Shown here: piece by piece, positions 24,601 through 39,132 of the stretch
Layout of the letters: each line of letters starts with the position of its first letter
Numbering within the stretch: position 1 is the stretch's first letter
From: Chrysomallon squamiferum
Taxonomy: Eukaryota; Mollusca; Gastropoda; Neomphalida; Peltospiridae
Reading direction: 5' to 3'
Assembly (NCBI GenBank): GCA_012295275.1
Contig: CM022670.1
Coordinates: 30,400,438-30,464,437, forward strand
Length of the DNA stretch: 64,000 nucleotides
Position numbers and translations under genes: made by a program
Notes under the pieces: generated by a model
Told to the model about the DNA's origin: nothing
The model's database searches: none
The model's input: the letters and a program-made list of their open reading frames with translations, nothing else

Positions 24601-26116
24601 TAAACTATGCTCAATTTTGGGCTTCAACAGATAAATATAGAATTCTGTATAAACTGTCAAGAGTATGGGGACAGACAAAATAGAAATTTTGCAAAATTTG
24701 TTTAAAGTTTGAGGAAATAATCTCCCTTGAAATTAGAGAGGTATTAAAATATTTCACAGTAGAAATTAAGTTAATTTTGCATGGTATTCACTGAATTTAT
24801 AATTAAATACTTTCTCTGTGAGGTTCTCAAAGGTAATGGATATCTCTGAGAGGGCAATAAAGATAATTAATTTGTAGTGTTTTCCATTTTTAATTCAGTA
24901 TGCTTTGTAAATCAAAATTCTTTTTAGTTTTATAAAATTGCTGGAAGGAATAGGTGACACTGCATATGAAATTTAGTAGTTAAAATGTTAGTAAATCCCC
25001 TCCTCCCATGGTCTGGGAACCAGTGTGATTCACTATCATTTAATTAAAATATTTGTTTTGGCTACAACATTCAAAATATATTACCAATTCTTTTTTTTTT
25101 TCATTCAGTAAAAAATATTTTAATTTTCAATCAAGTAATCAAATAAGTCCAATAAAACTCAACAGCAATGAAATCAAAATAACATTCAATTTTGTTTTGG
25201 ATCACAGAACATTTAATGACCAACATTTTTAACATTTACATAAGAAAACAAAAAGTTGAGACAGAAAAGACTGACTTGAGAATTTAAAACAAAATGTATT
25301 AACTTAATCAGTAACAATAAGGCACTTTCATAACAATAAGCCAAGCTGTCCAGTATTTATTGTCCTAATTTACTATTATTCTTTAAATTTAATAACACTT
25401 GACAAATAATTATACTTGATGAATAATAATAACAATCAATAAACTAAGTATTTATAAGCATTTCTTAAATAATTATGATGACCCCTGTAAAAAATGTTTA
25501 TTTGGGATTCATTTTTTTAATTTTTTCATCATTCGTTAATATTAATTTTGAAATAATTTTGAAATTTAAAATAAAACTTTTAAGATCTGGACCTTTTTGT
25601 TATCTGACAGTAAAGAAGATATAAATTTAATAATAAATTTAATAGCAGAAGATACATTTAAAAAAAGTCTAAAACTGTAAAATCTATACTTCAAAGACTA
25701 ATTTTCAACCTTTTGTATTATAAAGTTCTTAAACATCAATATAATTATAAAGCTAGCTAGTCAGTCATGATAATATCACAGATAATTACTTAACTACTGG
25801 ATGGAAATATTTAAAAATACTTTATAAATAGTTTTTCTTTTACTCACAAAAATATAGAAATTTTAATGTATTCCTTGTAACTTGGAATGGAATTGATAAA
25901 AACCAATCATTTGTAATATATTTTTTAAATATTTAGTTAGAAATTAAAAAACATTAATTAAAAAATTGAACAAAATTTTAGATGTTGTTTTAGATTCAAA
26001 TAGCATATTTATCTACATTACTAATTCATGAAACTATCTGTAAACCGTTAATTTAACATCTTAATATATTTACAGGTATCTTTAAAATTGGAAACAAATA
26101 ATTTAAGGGGTGACAG

Positions 26117-26166
<50 letters not shown>

Positions 26167-26919
26167 CTGTGCCTGTGTGTTAATAATCTAACTATATATT
26201 TACTTCCAAAGTACATTTCATTTTAAATGAAATATTTCTGCAGCTACTAAAACACCCTGGAGCAATATACTAAAATTTTCAAAGTTTCTTGCTTTTTAAA
26301 AATTGTTATCTAAAACAGATTTTGTATAAAGGAATGTTGAACTGAGAATGTTGTCATTATACATAAAAATGATACCAATATTCTTGGAATGTACAGCAGT
26401 CCATTAAATAAGTTTTATGATAAATACAAAATAGCACAGCTCTGCTTTGTTTTTGATTCCTCCACTTTTTTCAGCAGCACCTTTAGCTGGGTAACTTGTC
26501 TCTTTTCTGTAAATAACATTGCTCTGTGAGACCAAATTCATCTCAGAGTTTGTTCTTGCATTTGTATTCTTTTAATTTTACAAAACCACAGCAAAACAAA
26601 GAATGGAATTAAGTACTAATATAATTATTTTAAATGGAAAATAAGAATAGGTATAATACTAGTAATTATATATATTTATAAAAGTAAAATATATAAGATT
26701 TAAAACTGAATAACAGTGAAGATTTGTACAAAGAATTCTGCTTGATACGGTGGTATATTTATGTACACAACCTTTAGACAATACACTAAGAGTAACTGGT
26801 AAGGACTTTATATGTATTTACATTTCAAAATTTTAATTTATGATAACTGAGAATTTATTTATCTATTATTCTGAATCAGCAACTATCATATTCAAAAATG
26901 GCTAAATTCTCAAATATCT

Positions 26920-26985
<66 letters not shown>

Positions 26986-27235
26986 TGAAGGAGAACACAA
27001 ATTAGTTTCAAAATAAATAAAAAATCAAAAAATTCATTTATTTATTAATACAGAAAACTGAACAATACAATTTGTTTCCTACATACTTTAAAATCCTTTA
27101 ATATATTAATTTTATAAAGAAGACCTGATGATAAAAATTTACTATTTAACCAAAGAAAAAGCAAAACTCATTTTCACAAAAATTAAACAAAACATTTCAA
27201 TTTGATCTTAGGTTATTTACTGCTAATGATATTAC

Positions 27236-27284
<49 letters not shown>

Positions 27285-30115
27285 AAGTCCATTTGTCACT
27301 TGTGCTAGTAATAAAATAAGCTTATGACAATACTCTGATGTTATAAAATCTTAATATATCTATATTATGGCAAATGGAATACTGTTATATACAGGCTGCA
27401 TATGAAATATGCTTTTACAAAACAAAAAATAAAAATAAAAAATAAAAATAAAATTTGCTTTCATACACATCACAGAAATCACGGGGACAGTATTGCAATG
27501 ATTCGGACGGAGTTCTTTTTTCTTTTATTGGTGGCACCACTACACCAATGTCTTTGCGTGTTGTGTGTGTGAGTGTGTGTGTGTGTGTGTGTGTATTTGT
27601 GTGTCTACAACAAGTTGTCTACATATAACAATTTATTACAGAAGATTTAGCCTATTTTTGTTTTTCACATTTAAAAAAAATTTCCACCTTTTATTATCAC
27701 TATTTATATTAAATATTTTATAAATTAGTTACATTTGTCATATTTTATAAAACAAGTGTACAAAATAAAATGAACTTGTAGGACTTTGTAGGATTGTTTT
27801 GCTGGTGCAATACACAAACTGTTATTACATAACACATGGAATGTACAGTGGCAATATGCATATGATGAGCAATATCGCAACACTGTTTAATTGTTACTGA
27901 TATATAAAGTAAAAAATAAAATTTATATATGTATAAAATCAAATGTAATATAGATTTGTGTTTGAATATATGAATGAAAACACCTTGTATATACAATGAT
28001 ATATCTCAAATGAAGGTGTGAAATGTTGTGTAACATTTCTATAATAATAATAGAGCCAGGATGTGCAATGTGATATTTGGTGACACAAATTTAATATATC
28101 ACTAATGGTAAATAATGTATAAATATAAATGATAAAAATAAAATAAAATTCATTAATAATGGACTAGCCTTTAAAAATGTTCAGAACTAATAAAGGTAGG
28201 CTAATAAAAATAGAATGATGAAATGTTTTTTGTTTCTTTTTTAATATTTCAGTGACATCTTTGGGTTAGTTTGTGCATGAGTAGAATACTACAATATGTG
28301 TGTGTGTGTGTGTGTGTATGTGTGTTATTTGGTGTGTATGTGTGTGCAAGTGTGTGTGTTTGTAAATATAATATGGATGACTGTAGAATGATTTCAAAGT
28401 TTCTTGAACCAAAATTAAAAGAACATAGCAAGTAAAAAATATATAAATAAAATAAAAATATATACTACAGCTTCATGTGATGTACATCAATTTATGCTTC
28501 AAGCTACTATGAAGTACTGTCTAAATGAATAAAAATAACATACAAAACATAACAAAATGTGTCAACAAGTAACAATGATTATTTACATTCATAACAGTTG
28601 ATCAAACACATTAAAATAATCATCAATTTTAAATCAAATTTCATTTTTTTAGAAGGACAATGATAAAAAAAAAGTGTTGCTTTTGTGAAAGAAGTTCATA
28701 GGGTGAGAGTAACATATTTTAGATTGATTATCCTTTGTATTATGCAATAATCTCCTATTAATGTATACTGCATAACACTACTAGTAATACATTAATTATC
28801 AATAAATAAATCAGTTAACACTGTTTCTATAACATTAAATCTTTCATAATTTCTTTCTCTCTCTAGCCTTTGTTAAATCAGTATAAATAAACTGTAGTTT
28901 AAGATAAAATATTTTTAAATTTTTTTTAAGATTTTATTTCAAGATAATAAAATGAGCATAATATTGTGTAGATAAATATATTTTATTTTATATTTAAAAG
29001 TATCAAAAATCACTATTCAGTATAGGCAAATGCATTGTCAGCCACATCTTCCATTTTCAAAAACTGCCACAGCAGTTTTACTATTGATATTTGCAACTCA
29101 AGTTTTTAAAATAATAATAAATAAATGTATCACATTTAGGTATCTGAATAAAAAGTACAGTTGTAAAAATGAAATATGAATAAAATATGATTTCCATGTG
29201 AAACTACAGTGTTGATTATTCAACTTCTGCTTGTTTAAGAATATAAACTTAAAATTGATATTAAAATTTTTTATTATAAAAATGTATTTGTTCTGAAAAT
29301 ATAAATAACTGGATTGCATCCAAGCTTGAAATGAAAGACTGATAGAAAGTATAAAAGAAAAATTTATTTTTTTTTTAACTTTTACAATACTTCAATTAGA
29401 AAAACATAGATAGGCACTGTATAATGCTTAATCTGAAAATTATTATTCTTCTAAACGTATTTAGGAATAAAAATTAAAAAAATATATTTTTTTATATTTC
29501 TTAATGTATTTTAGTTACAGTCTAATGTCCATAAGTTTGTAATTAATTAGTCAGAAAATGATTTGGCAAATTATTAAACTGTGGCTTAGACTGTTACAAA
29601 ACAGATGCTGTCCCTTTACTTTCATAATTATTCTCATTTCAAACTGCTACAGACATTAACCATCTGTAGACAATCTGTTTTCATATGTGTTGTTATACTA
29701 TTATCTAAACAGAATCATGAAAATTATTTGTGAATTGTCAAACTTAAATGAGGTCAAATGATAAATTTATTATATTTCTTTGTAGTCCTCAGTTAAAAGA
29801 AAACTGCATAAGAATAATTTGATCAGCAATTTTAAAGTAAATAAATTATGAGATTTTAATAAATTAAAAAAACAAAAAACAAGATAATAATAATAATAAA
29901 ACACTGTATATAAATAAAAAATATATCTCAGTGTAAATAGATAAGACATAAAAAAATTAAATAATTTAGTTTGGCAATATTTCATAATTTTATTAACTAT
30001 AACTTTTAAGATGATGTCTAAAAAGTTAAAAATGTTGTCAAATGAAAATTTTGTTGTCCAAGATCCTTAAAACATAATGTGATAATGATTTAAATGTCTG
30101 AAACATTACTATCAA

Positions 30116-30150
<35 letters not shown>

Positions 30151-31269
30151 AACAAAAAATTTAAAAAGTAATACAGTTATAATAGCACTTACAAAACAGC
30201 AGAAGCAATGAATTTAAACAAAACTTTCCAAAAGATACAAAACAGAATTCATATGACCTCTTTTAAATAAATACAAAAAAGATTTTTCATACTTTTCCCC
30301 ATCCTTTTGTAATACACTAGGTAATTTATTACTGTTGAATAACTGGATGATTATGGAATGAATGATTGTGTAATGATTTTTAACAGAATGATAATAATAA
30401 TAACATTATGCAGAACATATATCACATGATATAAACAGAAACTAATTTATATATACATATATATTTAACAAAAAAAATGATTTGTGTCTACAAACTTCAA
30501 TATGGCACCAGTATATTCATTGTTGTATCATACTTATCAACAACAGACATTTTAGTTTCTGTTATAGTCAGCTTAACAACAAACTAACATTTTGTGTTTT
30601 TACACTGAAGTAACAAACTCTGTAATTTGAAAATAAAATACTGTTTATTTACAAAACAATAGTCAGAACTTTGCAAGCCAATTACAAAATTCTTACAATC
30701 AAATATCCAAAATAAAATAGCTAGTGATTTTTTGTTTTTGCATACTATATATATTCTTATATATTTTTCATTCATTCATTTATTTAAAAGAAATATATTT
30801 TTACCTTTATTAAAATTATTATGAAAGTTTTTATACATTTATTTCTGTTTATGCTAAACATCAGTAGAGTTTTTCCCTTGGATTCCTATCAGTTTGTTAA
30901 TGTCATTTCTGAATAATTTTTGGAAATATCAGCTTCAGTCATACTAGCGCGTCTTCAATAATGTATAATAAAGGCAAATTTCATGTTGTTTTATCAGATT
31001 TATAAGATAATCACTTTTATTTTCAAAAACTCTTTTTAGATGCTTAACTTTATGTGTACAAGAGACTGTAATTTCAGTCCAGATATTAAACTTAGAAAAA
31101 AGAAAGAAACTTTGCCTCCAAAACCACAAATATTTTGTAATAGGTTCACTAAATTGATTTCTACAGATTTTCTAACAAGCAGATAAATATTTTCTATATA
31201 AATTGTCTCTCTCTCTACAGCTCAATACTATATGATACAAGAGTGTGCTTTTAACAGTGTCTGAAAGAT
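24601..31269. other. Convergent interval, GLIS3 3' UTR and intergenic DNA
   Basis: No open frame with coding character on either strand. Microsatellites: (GT)n at 26117-26160, (AAT)n at 26922-26985, (CA)n at 27240-27282, (TG)n at 27560-27593, (TG)n at 28297-28325 and (TA)n at 30122-30150. Many TTTATT hexamers could serve as minus-strand poly(A) signals for GLIS3. Confidence 0.5.
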
Positions 31270-31505
31270 TAACTAATGTAACCTTCACAACTAGAGTAAA
31301 ATTAAAGTTCACACTAACAATATACTCCACAACCAGAGTAAAGTGAAACTTCACTGCAGTAAAATGAAATTTCACAACCAAAGTAAAGCTAACTCCACAA
31401 TCAGAGTGAAGTGAATCTTCACATCTAGAATAAAGTGAAACTTCACAACAAGAGTAAAGCAAAATTTTACACTACAGTAAATTTAAATTTCACAATTAAA
31501 GTAAG
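31270..31505. repeat. 23-24-bp minisatellite just after the GLIS3 stop codon
   Basis: About ten degenerate copies of a unit like tcacaaccagagtaaagtgaaac, starting twelve bases beyond the stop. The unit junction GTGAAACTTCAC is a short palindrome, so the RNA can form repeated small hairpins. Confidence 0.85.
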
Positions 31506-31516
31506 GTTCATAAGCT

Positions 31517-31674
31517 TCATGTGGATCCATCTGCAGCATAGACAGCAGACAGACGACTGTTGCATCGATCAACAGCACTCAACTGCAGATACTGCTGCAT
31601 GTTGTGGTCATCTGGTCCAGATGTCAGTGCCAGGGATTCAAGTGGAGGGGCCAGCATCTGCTGATCACCATAAC
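31517..31674 (-). CDS. GLIS3: GLIS3 terminal coding exon
   Basis: 158 bp ending TGA at 31519-31517. It encodes [16 protein letters not shown] and the C-terminal motif [17 protein letters not shown], which resembles the conserved tail of vertebrate GLIS3. Confidence 0.92.
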
Positions 31675-34600
31675 CTGAAAATAATATTAATTGTGGATTG
31701 ATGTTTGATAGCATTCATTGTAGATTGAAAATAGCATTTGTTAAAATTTTAAAATAGACACCATTTACTGTTGGATTAATGCCGTTCATCAAAGACTGGT
31801 GTTAAACATGTTTATTAATTATGATTATCCTTTCATTATATAGATTTGTACAAAGTAGTTTCTTTTCTTTTAATTATGAAGTCATTGATATTGGATTTAT
31901 ACAAAGATTAAACAAATAATGACAATACCAAATAGGACACCATAAAAATTATAATCCTTCCATTTTATATATATATATATAAACAAACACACATAAAAAA
32001 ATACATTAAAATAAAAAAAATTAAAAATAAATATTAAAAAAAGTAAGAAAAGAATAGCAATATGTTGGAAAAACAATTCACCAAAATAGTCAGTAATCAA
32101 ATATTTTAAAAGTGCAATGATTTACCCAAAGCAAAAGATATCTACTATTTAAGCAGCAAGCATATACTAAATAATGTAAATTGATAATTTTAAAAACAAC
32201 AATGCTTACCAAAATATATAGAACTGTTGCTGAACAATTTGAAATGATCTCCCATAACAAAATAATAATAGTTTTTCTTAAAAATATATATGTATACATT
32301 TTATAGAAAAACATTATATATAGTATTAATTGTAATTTTATAATATATATTTAATATTGTTTTTCTATAAAATAGATACATATATATTTTATAGAAAAGC
32401 AGTGTTGGATCATTATTATTATATACCATAAATTTTATACCTATAAAATATTTGTTAAGATAATACTACAAGTTAATATTGTGCCATTAAAATTATATAA
32501 TGTATTCTTATATGAAATAATTTGAGCCAATGAAGTTCTTCAAAGTATGCATATTTAAATACGGTTTTGTGTCATCAGAACTCTGCAGCAAATATAAAAT
32601 GATATCAGACAGAATATTTACATTTTACAATGGGAAGCAACCATTGCTTGTTTGTTAAAAGGCTTGTGTCTTTATAAATAACTAAATAAAAACATGTTTT
32701 ATCCCACAAATTTAGTTCTATTTCTAACTAGATTGAAAAGTTAAAAAAACAGAAAAGAAACCTCATAAAATAAAAAATCCCAATGAAATTATTATGTGTT
32801 GTTTATCTTTCTGTCTTAAACTAAAAAGTTAAACAAATAAAAACAAAAAATGTAAAAATAATATATCATAAAAAGTCAACCACTATGCTATGTCAAAAAA
32901 TTGAAAAGTTAAAAAAATGCTGTGAAAAATCACTTTGAAAAACAAACATGCTATGTTTATTTCCAAAATGGATATATTTTCAGACGAAACATGTTTGTTA
33001 TTAATCATTTGGCACACTTTGCTGACCCAAAGATGTCCAGCTCTAGGCCAGATAAAGACCACCTTTGAACCAAGATTAATGTGCTAGTTGGGTACGAATA
33101 AAAATAAAACATTAACAGAGAAGAAAAAAAAGAAAGAAGAAAAGAGGAATCTTTTCTGACTATACATTTACCTAAATGATATTCACTGAACAGTTGCATT
33201 TCACTTTATATGTGTGTGTATATATGTAAATTAGCAAAATAAGTAATATAATACAAATCTGAAACTGTGATTCCAGACGTAAAAAATACCTATGTACAAG
33301 ATAACGTTAGTTTTATTTTAAGATTTAGTTAAGAATTGAAAGATCCTACAGATCTATGCTATGTGCATCAAAGATGTGCAAAACTGTATTTATACTGTAC
33401 TGCTCATTCGCAAAATGTTTATATATCGCCAAAACACTTACTTCCACATTTATTACTCTAACTTAGTGGTCAACTGATGGTCCACTGAAATTTATATAAC
33501 TGTCCAGTTAGAACATTTTTCTACATACTGAGGAAAAAAATATATATATATTTTTATTTGAAATATAAATGTGAAATAAGGAAACTAAACTAAATTAATA
33601 ATAAATGCCAAATAATGCTATATGGAATTTGCTTTTATCCTTTAAATCTACCACAGTCAAGAAAATATTCACAAGACATTTGAATATAAATTTCTTCTTT
33701 TTATTAAAGCAAAATGATAGGAAATAAATAATATACTTTTTTCTTCTCCTATCATTATCACACACACACACACACACACACACACGTAATATGTTCTTTC
33801 TTTTAATTTTGTGTTTATTTGTTTACTTTTTAATTTATTTTTCTCTTTTAATCTCCTTTTTTCTTTGTATTAGTTTTATTTATTTTAATCGTTTTTCTCC
33901 TAACTTTGTATTTATTTTACTTCTTTTTTTAAATGTTAAAATCCTTTTTATTTTAGCTATGTATATATTTTATTCCAATTTCCTAGATCAAGATTCATTT
34001 ATACATCTTTTTAAGAGAGGACTTTACATACAAATATAAAGAAAACTGATTTAGAACCTTCTAAACACAATAAGATTGGTTTGACTAGATTGGCTTTTAG
34101 TAATTCAAGAAGAATTTCAAATATAAAGAAAATTGATTTAAAATATTTTAAACTAGTAAGACTGCTTTGACTAGACCAGTTCTTATCTACTTCACAAAGA
34201 GTTATACCACAAGTGTAATGTTTGTTCTGGATTTTTAAAAATATCAGTTAAAAAACAAACACCTGTAGTCATTAAATGTTAGCTGTAATTTAATGTGAAC
34301 AAGTTATTAAACAAAGAAATAGTCTAAATAAATATTCTCCATACTAGCATGTTTTATTTGTCTTTTATTTCTTTTCTTTATTTTCCCGTTTCTTTTATTT
34401 TTCTTTACTTTATTATTATTATTATTTTAAAAATGTTTTCTATCTTTACAAGTAATGAAGTATAACAACAAAAGAGTAGAGCATAAAAATATCAGTCACC
34501 ATAGTCATGTTATCTGTCACTGAACAGGTAATATGGCAGCAGTTAAATGTTTTGAAACAGTATTTTTTAATGTCATGCTTTGCTTTGAGCAATTAGAGAT

Positions 34601-35184
34601 TACCCAAAACAATAAAATAATCATATTAAAGTATAATTTTTTTTTATTAGACTATTTATTCATGCTGCCACAGGTAACCTTTAAGACATACATAAATAAA
34701 TATTATCAATTTTATGGAGTATTTAAAACAAATGAAATTTAAATTATTATGTATATAATTAATATTATTAGTATGTCCTAATGTGTGTAAAACAAATGAA
34801 ATTTAAATTATCATGATGTATATAACAAAATATTATCATTTTTTTGATACGTATAACAAAATATTATCAATATATTTTGATGTGTGTAAAACAAAAGAAA
34901 TTTAATTTTACCTGCTGGACCTTGTAGTGCCCGCTGCATGTCCATAGGCATGTTAACCAGTTGTTCCTGTGTAAAGTTCTGCAGATTCATGGGCAGTCTT
35001 TGAGCCTGCATGGCACCCATGCGACAGCTGTTCATGTTGGTATACATGTTGGTGTGATAGAACATGTTCCTCTGGAACTGCTGGCCACTGTTCTGCATAT
35101 CTTGAAAATAAAAATAAAAATATAGAATATCCATTTACACAATTCTGCAATAAGCATAGAAATTAAATTATTATACCCCCTCAG

Positions 35185-35220
<36 letters not shown>

Positions 35221-37700
35221 ATTAATAAATAAATAAACAAATAAAAATACTAATTAAAAAAAATCATGTCATTGTAAAACCAACCAGTTTACTTGTACTA
35301 TAATATTTATTTAATCTGTTTATCAGAATAATGCTTAAAAGATTTTTTTAAATAAAATAAATTTATTAATATATTGTATTATAGCACATAACTATTTAAT
35401 TATTTTGAGTATGCAGGTCAGTGAAGAGAAATACCAAAGCAATGAGTTAGCTGCTCTTGTGTTACAGTAAATGCTTATTGTTATTTAAAAATTGTGTTGA
35501 AATAGTAAAACTGATAAAAAAAAGATTTTAATCTCCTATGAATGGTCATCATATTTTTAGTAATTCTAAATTTACAGTATATGTCGTTGTGATAGAGAAT
35601 CATACAAAACGCAAAAACTGAAAAGGAAAGACAGATTGAAAGAAAGATGCTGTGGAGAGAGACAGCGAGGTGATGACAGAGACAAAGAAACCTTGTGAAG
35701 AGAGAGACAATGACATGACATAATTAGGCAAACAAAACAAAAAATGACTCAATGTGTGTCTAATAGTGAAAGTAAGAAAATTAAAATTAAAAAGATAAGA
35801 AAAACAGGCATAAACACAATAATGAAGACATAAAAAACAAAATGAAGCAGATTAAAAACAAAACTAAGTATATAATAGAATTTGGAGGCTACAGGAAATG
35901 AAAGAAAGGTGCAGAAAGACTAAGAAAAAGGTGAAACACAATCAGTTAACTGAGATAGAAACAGGCTAAAAGAGATAATAAGATAAAAAGAACAGAAACA
36001 ACTTACCTTGTATCTGACCATTTGAATAGCCATGATATGAACCACTTGGATAGGGAGCCATCTGCATTCCAACCATGTTGAAACCACGCCTGGGAATGGA
36101 GGGCAGTGGTCGGCCAGGACTCAACATGTTCTGCTGAGGTGCTGGGGAATATCCACCCATACTGTAATAATAATAATAATAATAATAGTAAAAACAACAA
36201 CAATAGATTTAGCAGAAGTAGTAGTAGTAGTAGTAGTAATATGTTTAGTAATAGTAATAAAAATATTAACAGTAACAGCAGTAGGAGCAGGAAAAGCAAT
36301 TGTAGTAGTAGTAATACTGATGATGAAGATTATAACAATGACAAAACAATAAATAATAATAATAATAATAACAACAGCAACAACAACACAATAACAGCAA
36401 TAGTATTAGCAGAAGTAATGGTAATGGTAGTAGTAGTAGTAATACTGATGATGATGATTATAACAAAGCTAAACAATAATGATGATATAATAATGATGAT
36501 GATGATGGTGATGAAGATATGCTGATGATAATGCTAATGACAATAAGTAGAACAAACAGTTAAAACAGTTAAATGATACTGAACTAAAATTTTAACATTA
36601 TTACTCAATTAAAAGTTATTTAAATTGGAATGAAAAACAATAATTGTATTAATAAATTACATAGTGTCATTTAATGATGAACTCCATGAAAATAATCTAA
36701 AAAAAAAAACAACTAATAAAAACATTATTTTTTTTAATGTTTCCTTATGTCAAAGAATTTGAAATTTAAATGTAAAATTCACCTTTCATTGGCCTCCTCA
36801 ACAATGCTCAAACCTCCGGCATTCATGGGGCTGCCCTGCATGCTAACTGGTGATTGGTGATTGCTCAAACTAGAGGCTGGACCATTTGCTGTACCACAAC
36901 GACTTGAATGAGAACTTGAAAATGTGAAAGCTGGATATTGTAAAAAAAAAAAAGAAGACAAAACATATTAACATAATTATGACAATAGAAATATCTATAT
37001 GTATTAATGCTATATATTTTTACAAAGCTGTCCAGTTAAAACATTATGATTAAAACTAGAATAAATAAATAAATAAGTTTGTCAATCTATATCTTAGTTT
37101 TTTATTCTGAAGAAAAATGTATGCCTCATAATTTAATTCAGAGAAAAGAAAGGAAAGTGGCATAAACTGTATGGAAAGACTTAGCTCTGTGCAAAGGTAT
37201 TTTCATGAAGTGCATTTAATTTAAGATCAATCCATGTCAGAAATAAGGTGAGATCATTTTACTGTTCCAGTCTAGACTCTCCCACTTGTATAAGAAAGAC
37301 TGTGGTATGTACCATCCCGTGTCAGAAGGTGAATAAAAATATCTCCAGTTGCTAACTGATAAAGATTATCACGATGCATGTATTCATGGCCTTACATAAA
37401 ATTTATAAAACATATAACCTTAGATTAAAATGAGTTTCTAACTATTTCCTTATTATAAAACTGTGAATGAAAGATTTATCAGACTGCTAATTTGTAGTTA
37501 TAATGTATATGTAATGTGTGGTAAATTTGGTCCGGGTGCAAAAGATCAAGAAAATGCCACAGTTATCACCCACTCCAGTTGTTACTGATGACAGAGATAA
37601 AATATCTGTAACAAATATTATTTTAATTACTTAATCTTTACAGTTAGCAAATCCATTTTATTCTTGTCTCAGTATGTTTGATCTTCTTTCTCAGTGACTG

Positions 37701-37796
<96 letters not shown>

Positions 37797-39098
37797 ATAT
37801 ATATATATATATTTATATATCTGTCTATCTTTTAATAAATTATATTACATTATGTCCACCCATGTAGTGCATGCATGTCTGTCAAATATATTTCTGACAC
37901 ATGACATGTGTCTATTGATAATTTTTTCTGATAAAGGAAATAAAAATGTTATTTGTTAAATACATGACTAAATCAGTTTAATTAAAATGTTGATAATCTC
38001 ATTCCAAATCACTTTGTGCTGGCTCTATTTTAACATCTTAACCTTACATTACTTTTAAGCTGCAATGTCATACATTTTGAATATAACTGATAAAGGTATA
38101 AACTGAAGATTAAAGTATGATACAATTAATTTCTAACAACAGCTCAACACCATTTTAATGTCAGCTATTATTATGTGTCCAATTACAGGTGGTACTTCTC
38201 AATACCAGACCCTCACTAAATTCGAATTCACCAAATAATTCTTGCCACTTCCATGATTTTTGATTACTGAAACATGAAACATTAATGAACCAAACATCCT
38301 TCCAAATTGAATTTTTCACTTTGTAGATTATGTTCAGTTTTTAAAAATGTACCTGCATATTGATATGTCTGAAAGAGGACACTTGCTGCTATTATTATGA
38401 GGATAACTATTATAAGAAAGCATGTGCTGTGCTTTTGTTAAACTAATCACTGATTAAACTGGAAATAACACTAAAGATCTATGCAGCAGGATTGATCATA
38501 CACACTATCATATGTCAACCCAGTATTCTAACCAGTAAACTCAAAAACGGAAGTAAGTCTCTTTATATCCATGCAAAATCCAATTACTTAATCATTATAA
38601 CAATATCATTCAATTTTTTAAATTATAATATAAACTATATCCAAATTTAACATAACTTATCTGATTTATTTTTGTATCATCTTTTTCTGTGGCATTCTTA
38701 CATTTCATAAATATAAACTCTTTAAATGTATCCTGACCTGCCCACGTATGTATTCTCACTACAGAAAATTTGTATCACTTGCCTTTCCAATATCTTTCAA
38801 ATATTTCAATATTATTATGTAATGATCTTGTCAATTCTGCACTCAGTATTGGACAATACTTAATTTTATATCACTTAATATTCTGGCTTAATATTTGCCT
38901 CTCAGTGTTCTTATTATATTGAAAAGCCTGCCCTTCTTGAGAGTGCCAATATCTTGATCAGTGTTATAATTCAAATTCAGACAACAGATGGTCCATTCTC
39001 CTAGCTACCAGTGAATGTTATTTGCTGTCTTTTTCACTTAGCTGGTTTTGATTTTCAAACCTCTTGAAGTACAAGAACTGACATACATATACTTTTAA

Positions 39099-39132
<34 letters not shown>

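Noticed and set aside
31172-31462. 96-codon minus-strand frame downstream of GLIS3
   Set aside because: It is the translation of the 23-24-bp repeat array in the 3' UTR; the repetitive protein has no coding character.
36106-36525. 139-codon Asn/Ser-rich frame on the plus strand
   Set aside because: It is antisense to GLIS3 exon G and then runs through trinucleotide repeats.
37705-37794. Long (TC)n as a possible regulatory GAGA-factor cluster
   Set aside because: A perfect dinucleotide run deep in an intron is most simply a microsatellite.
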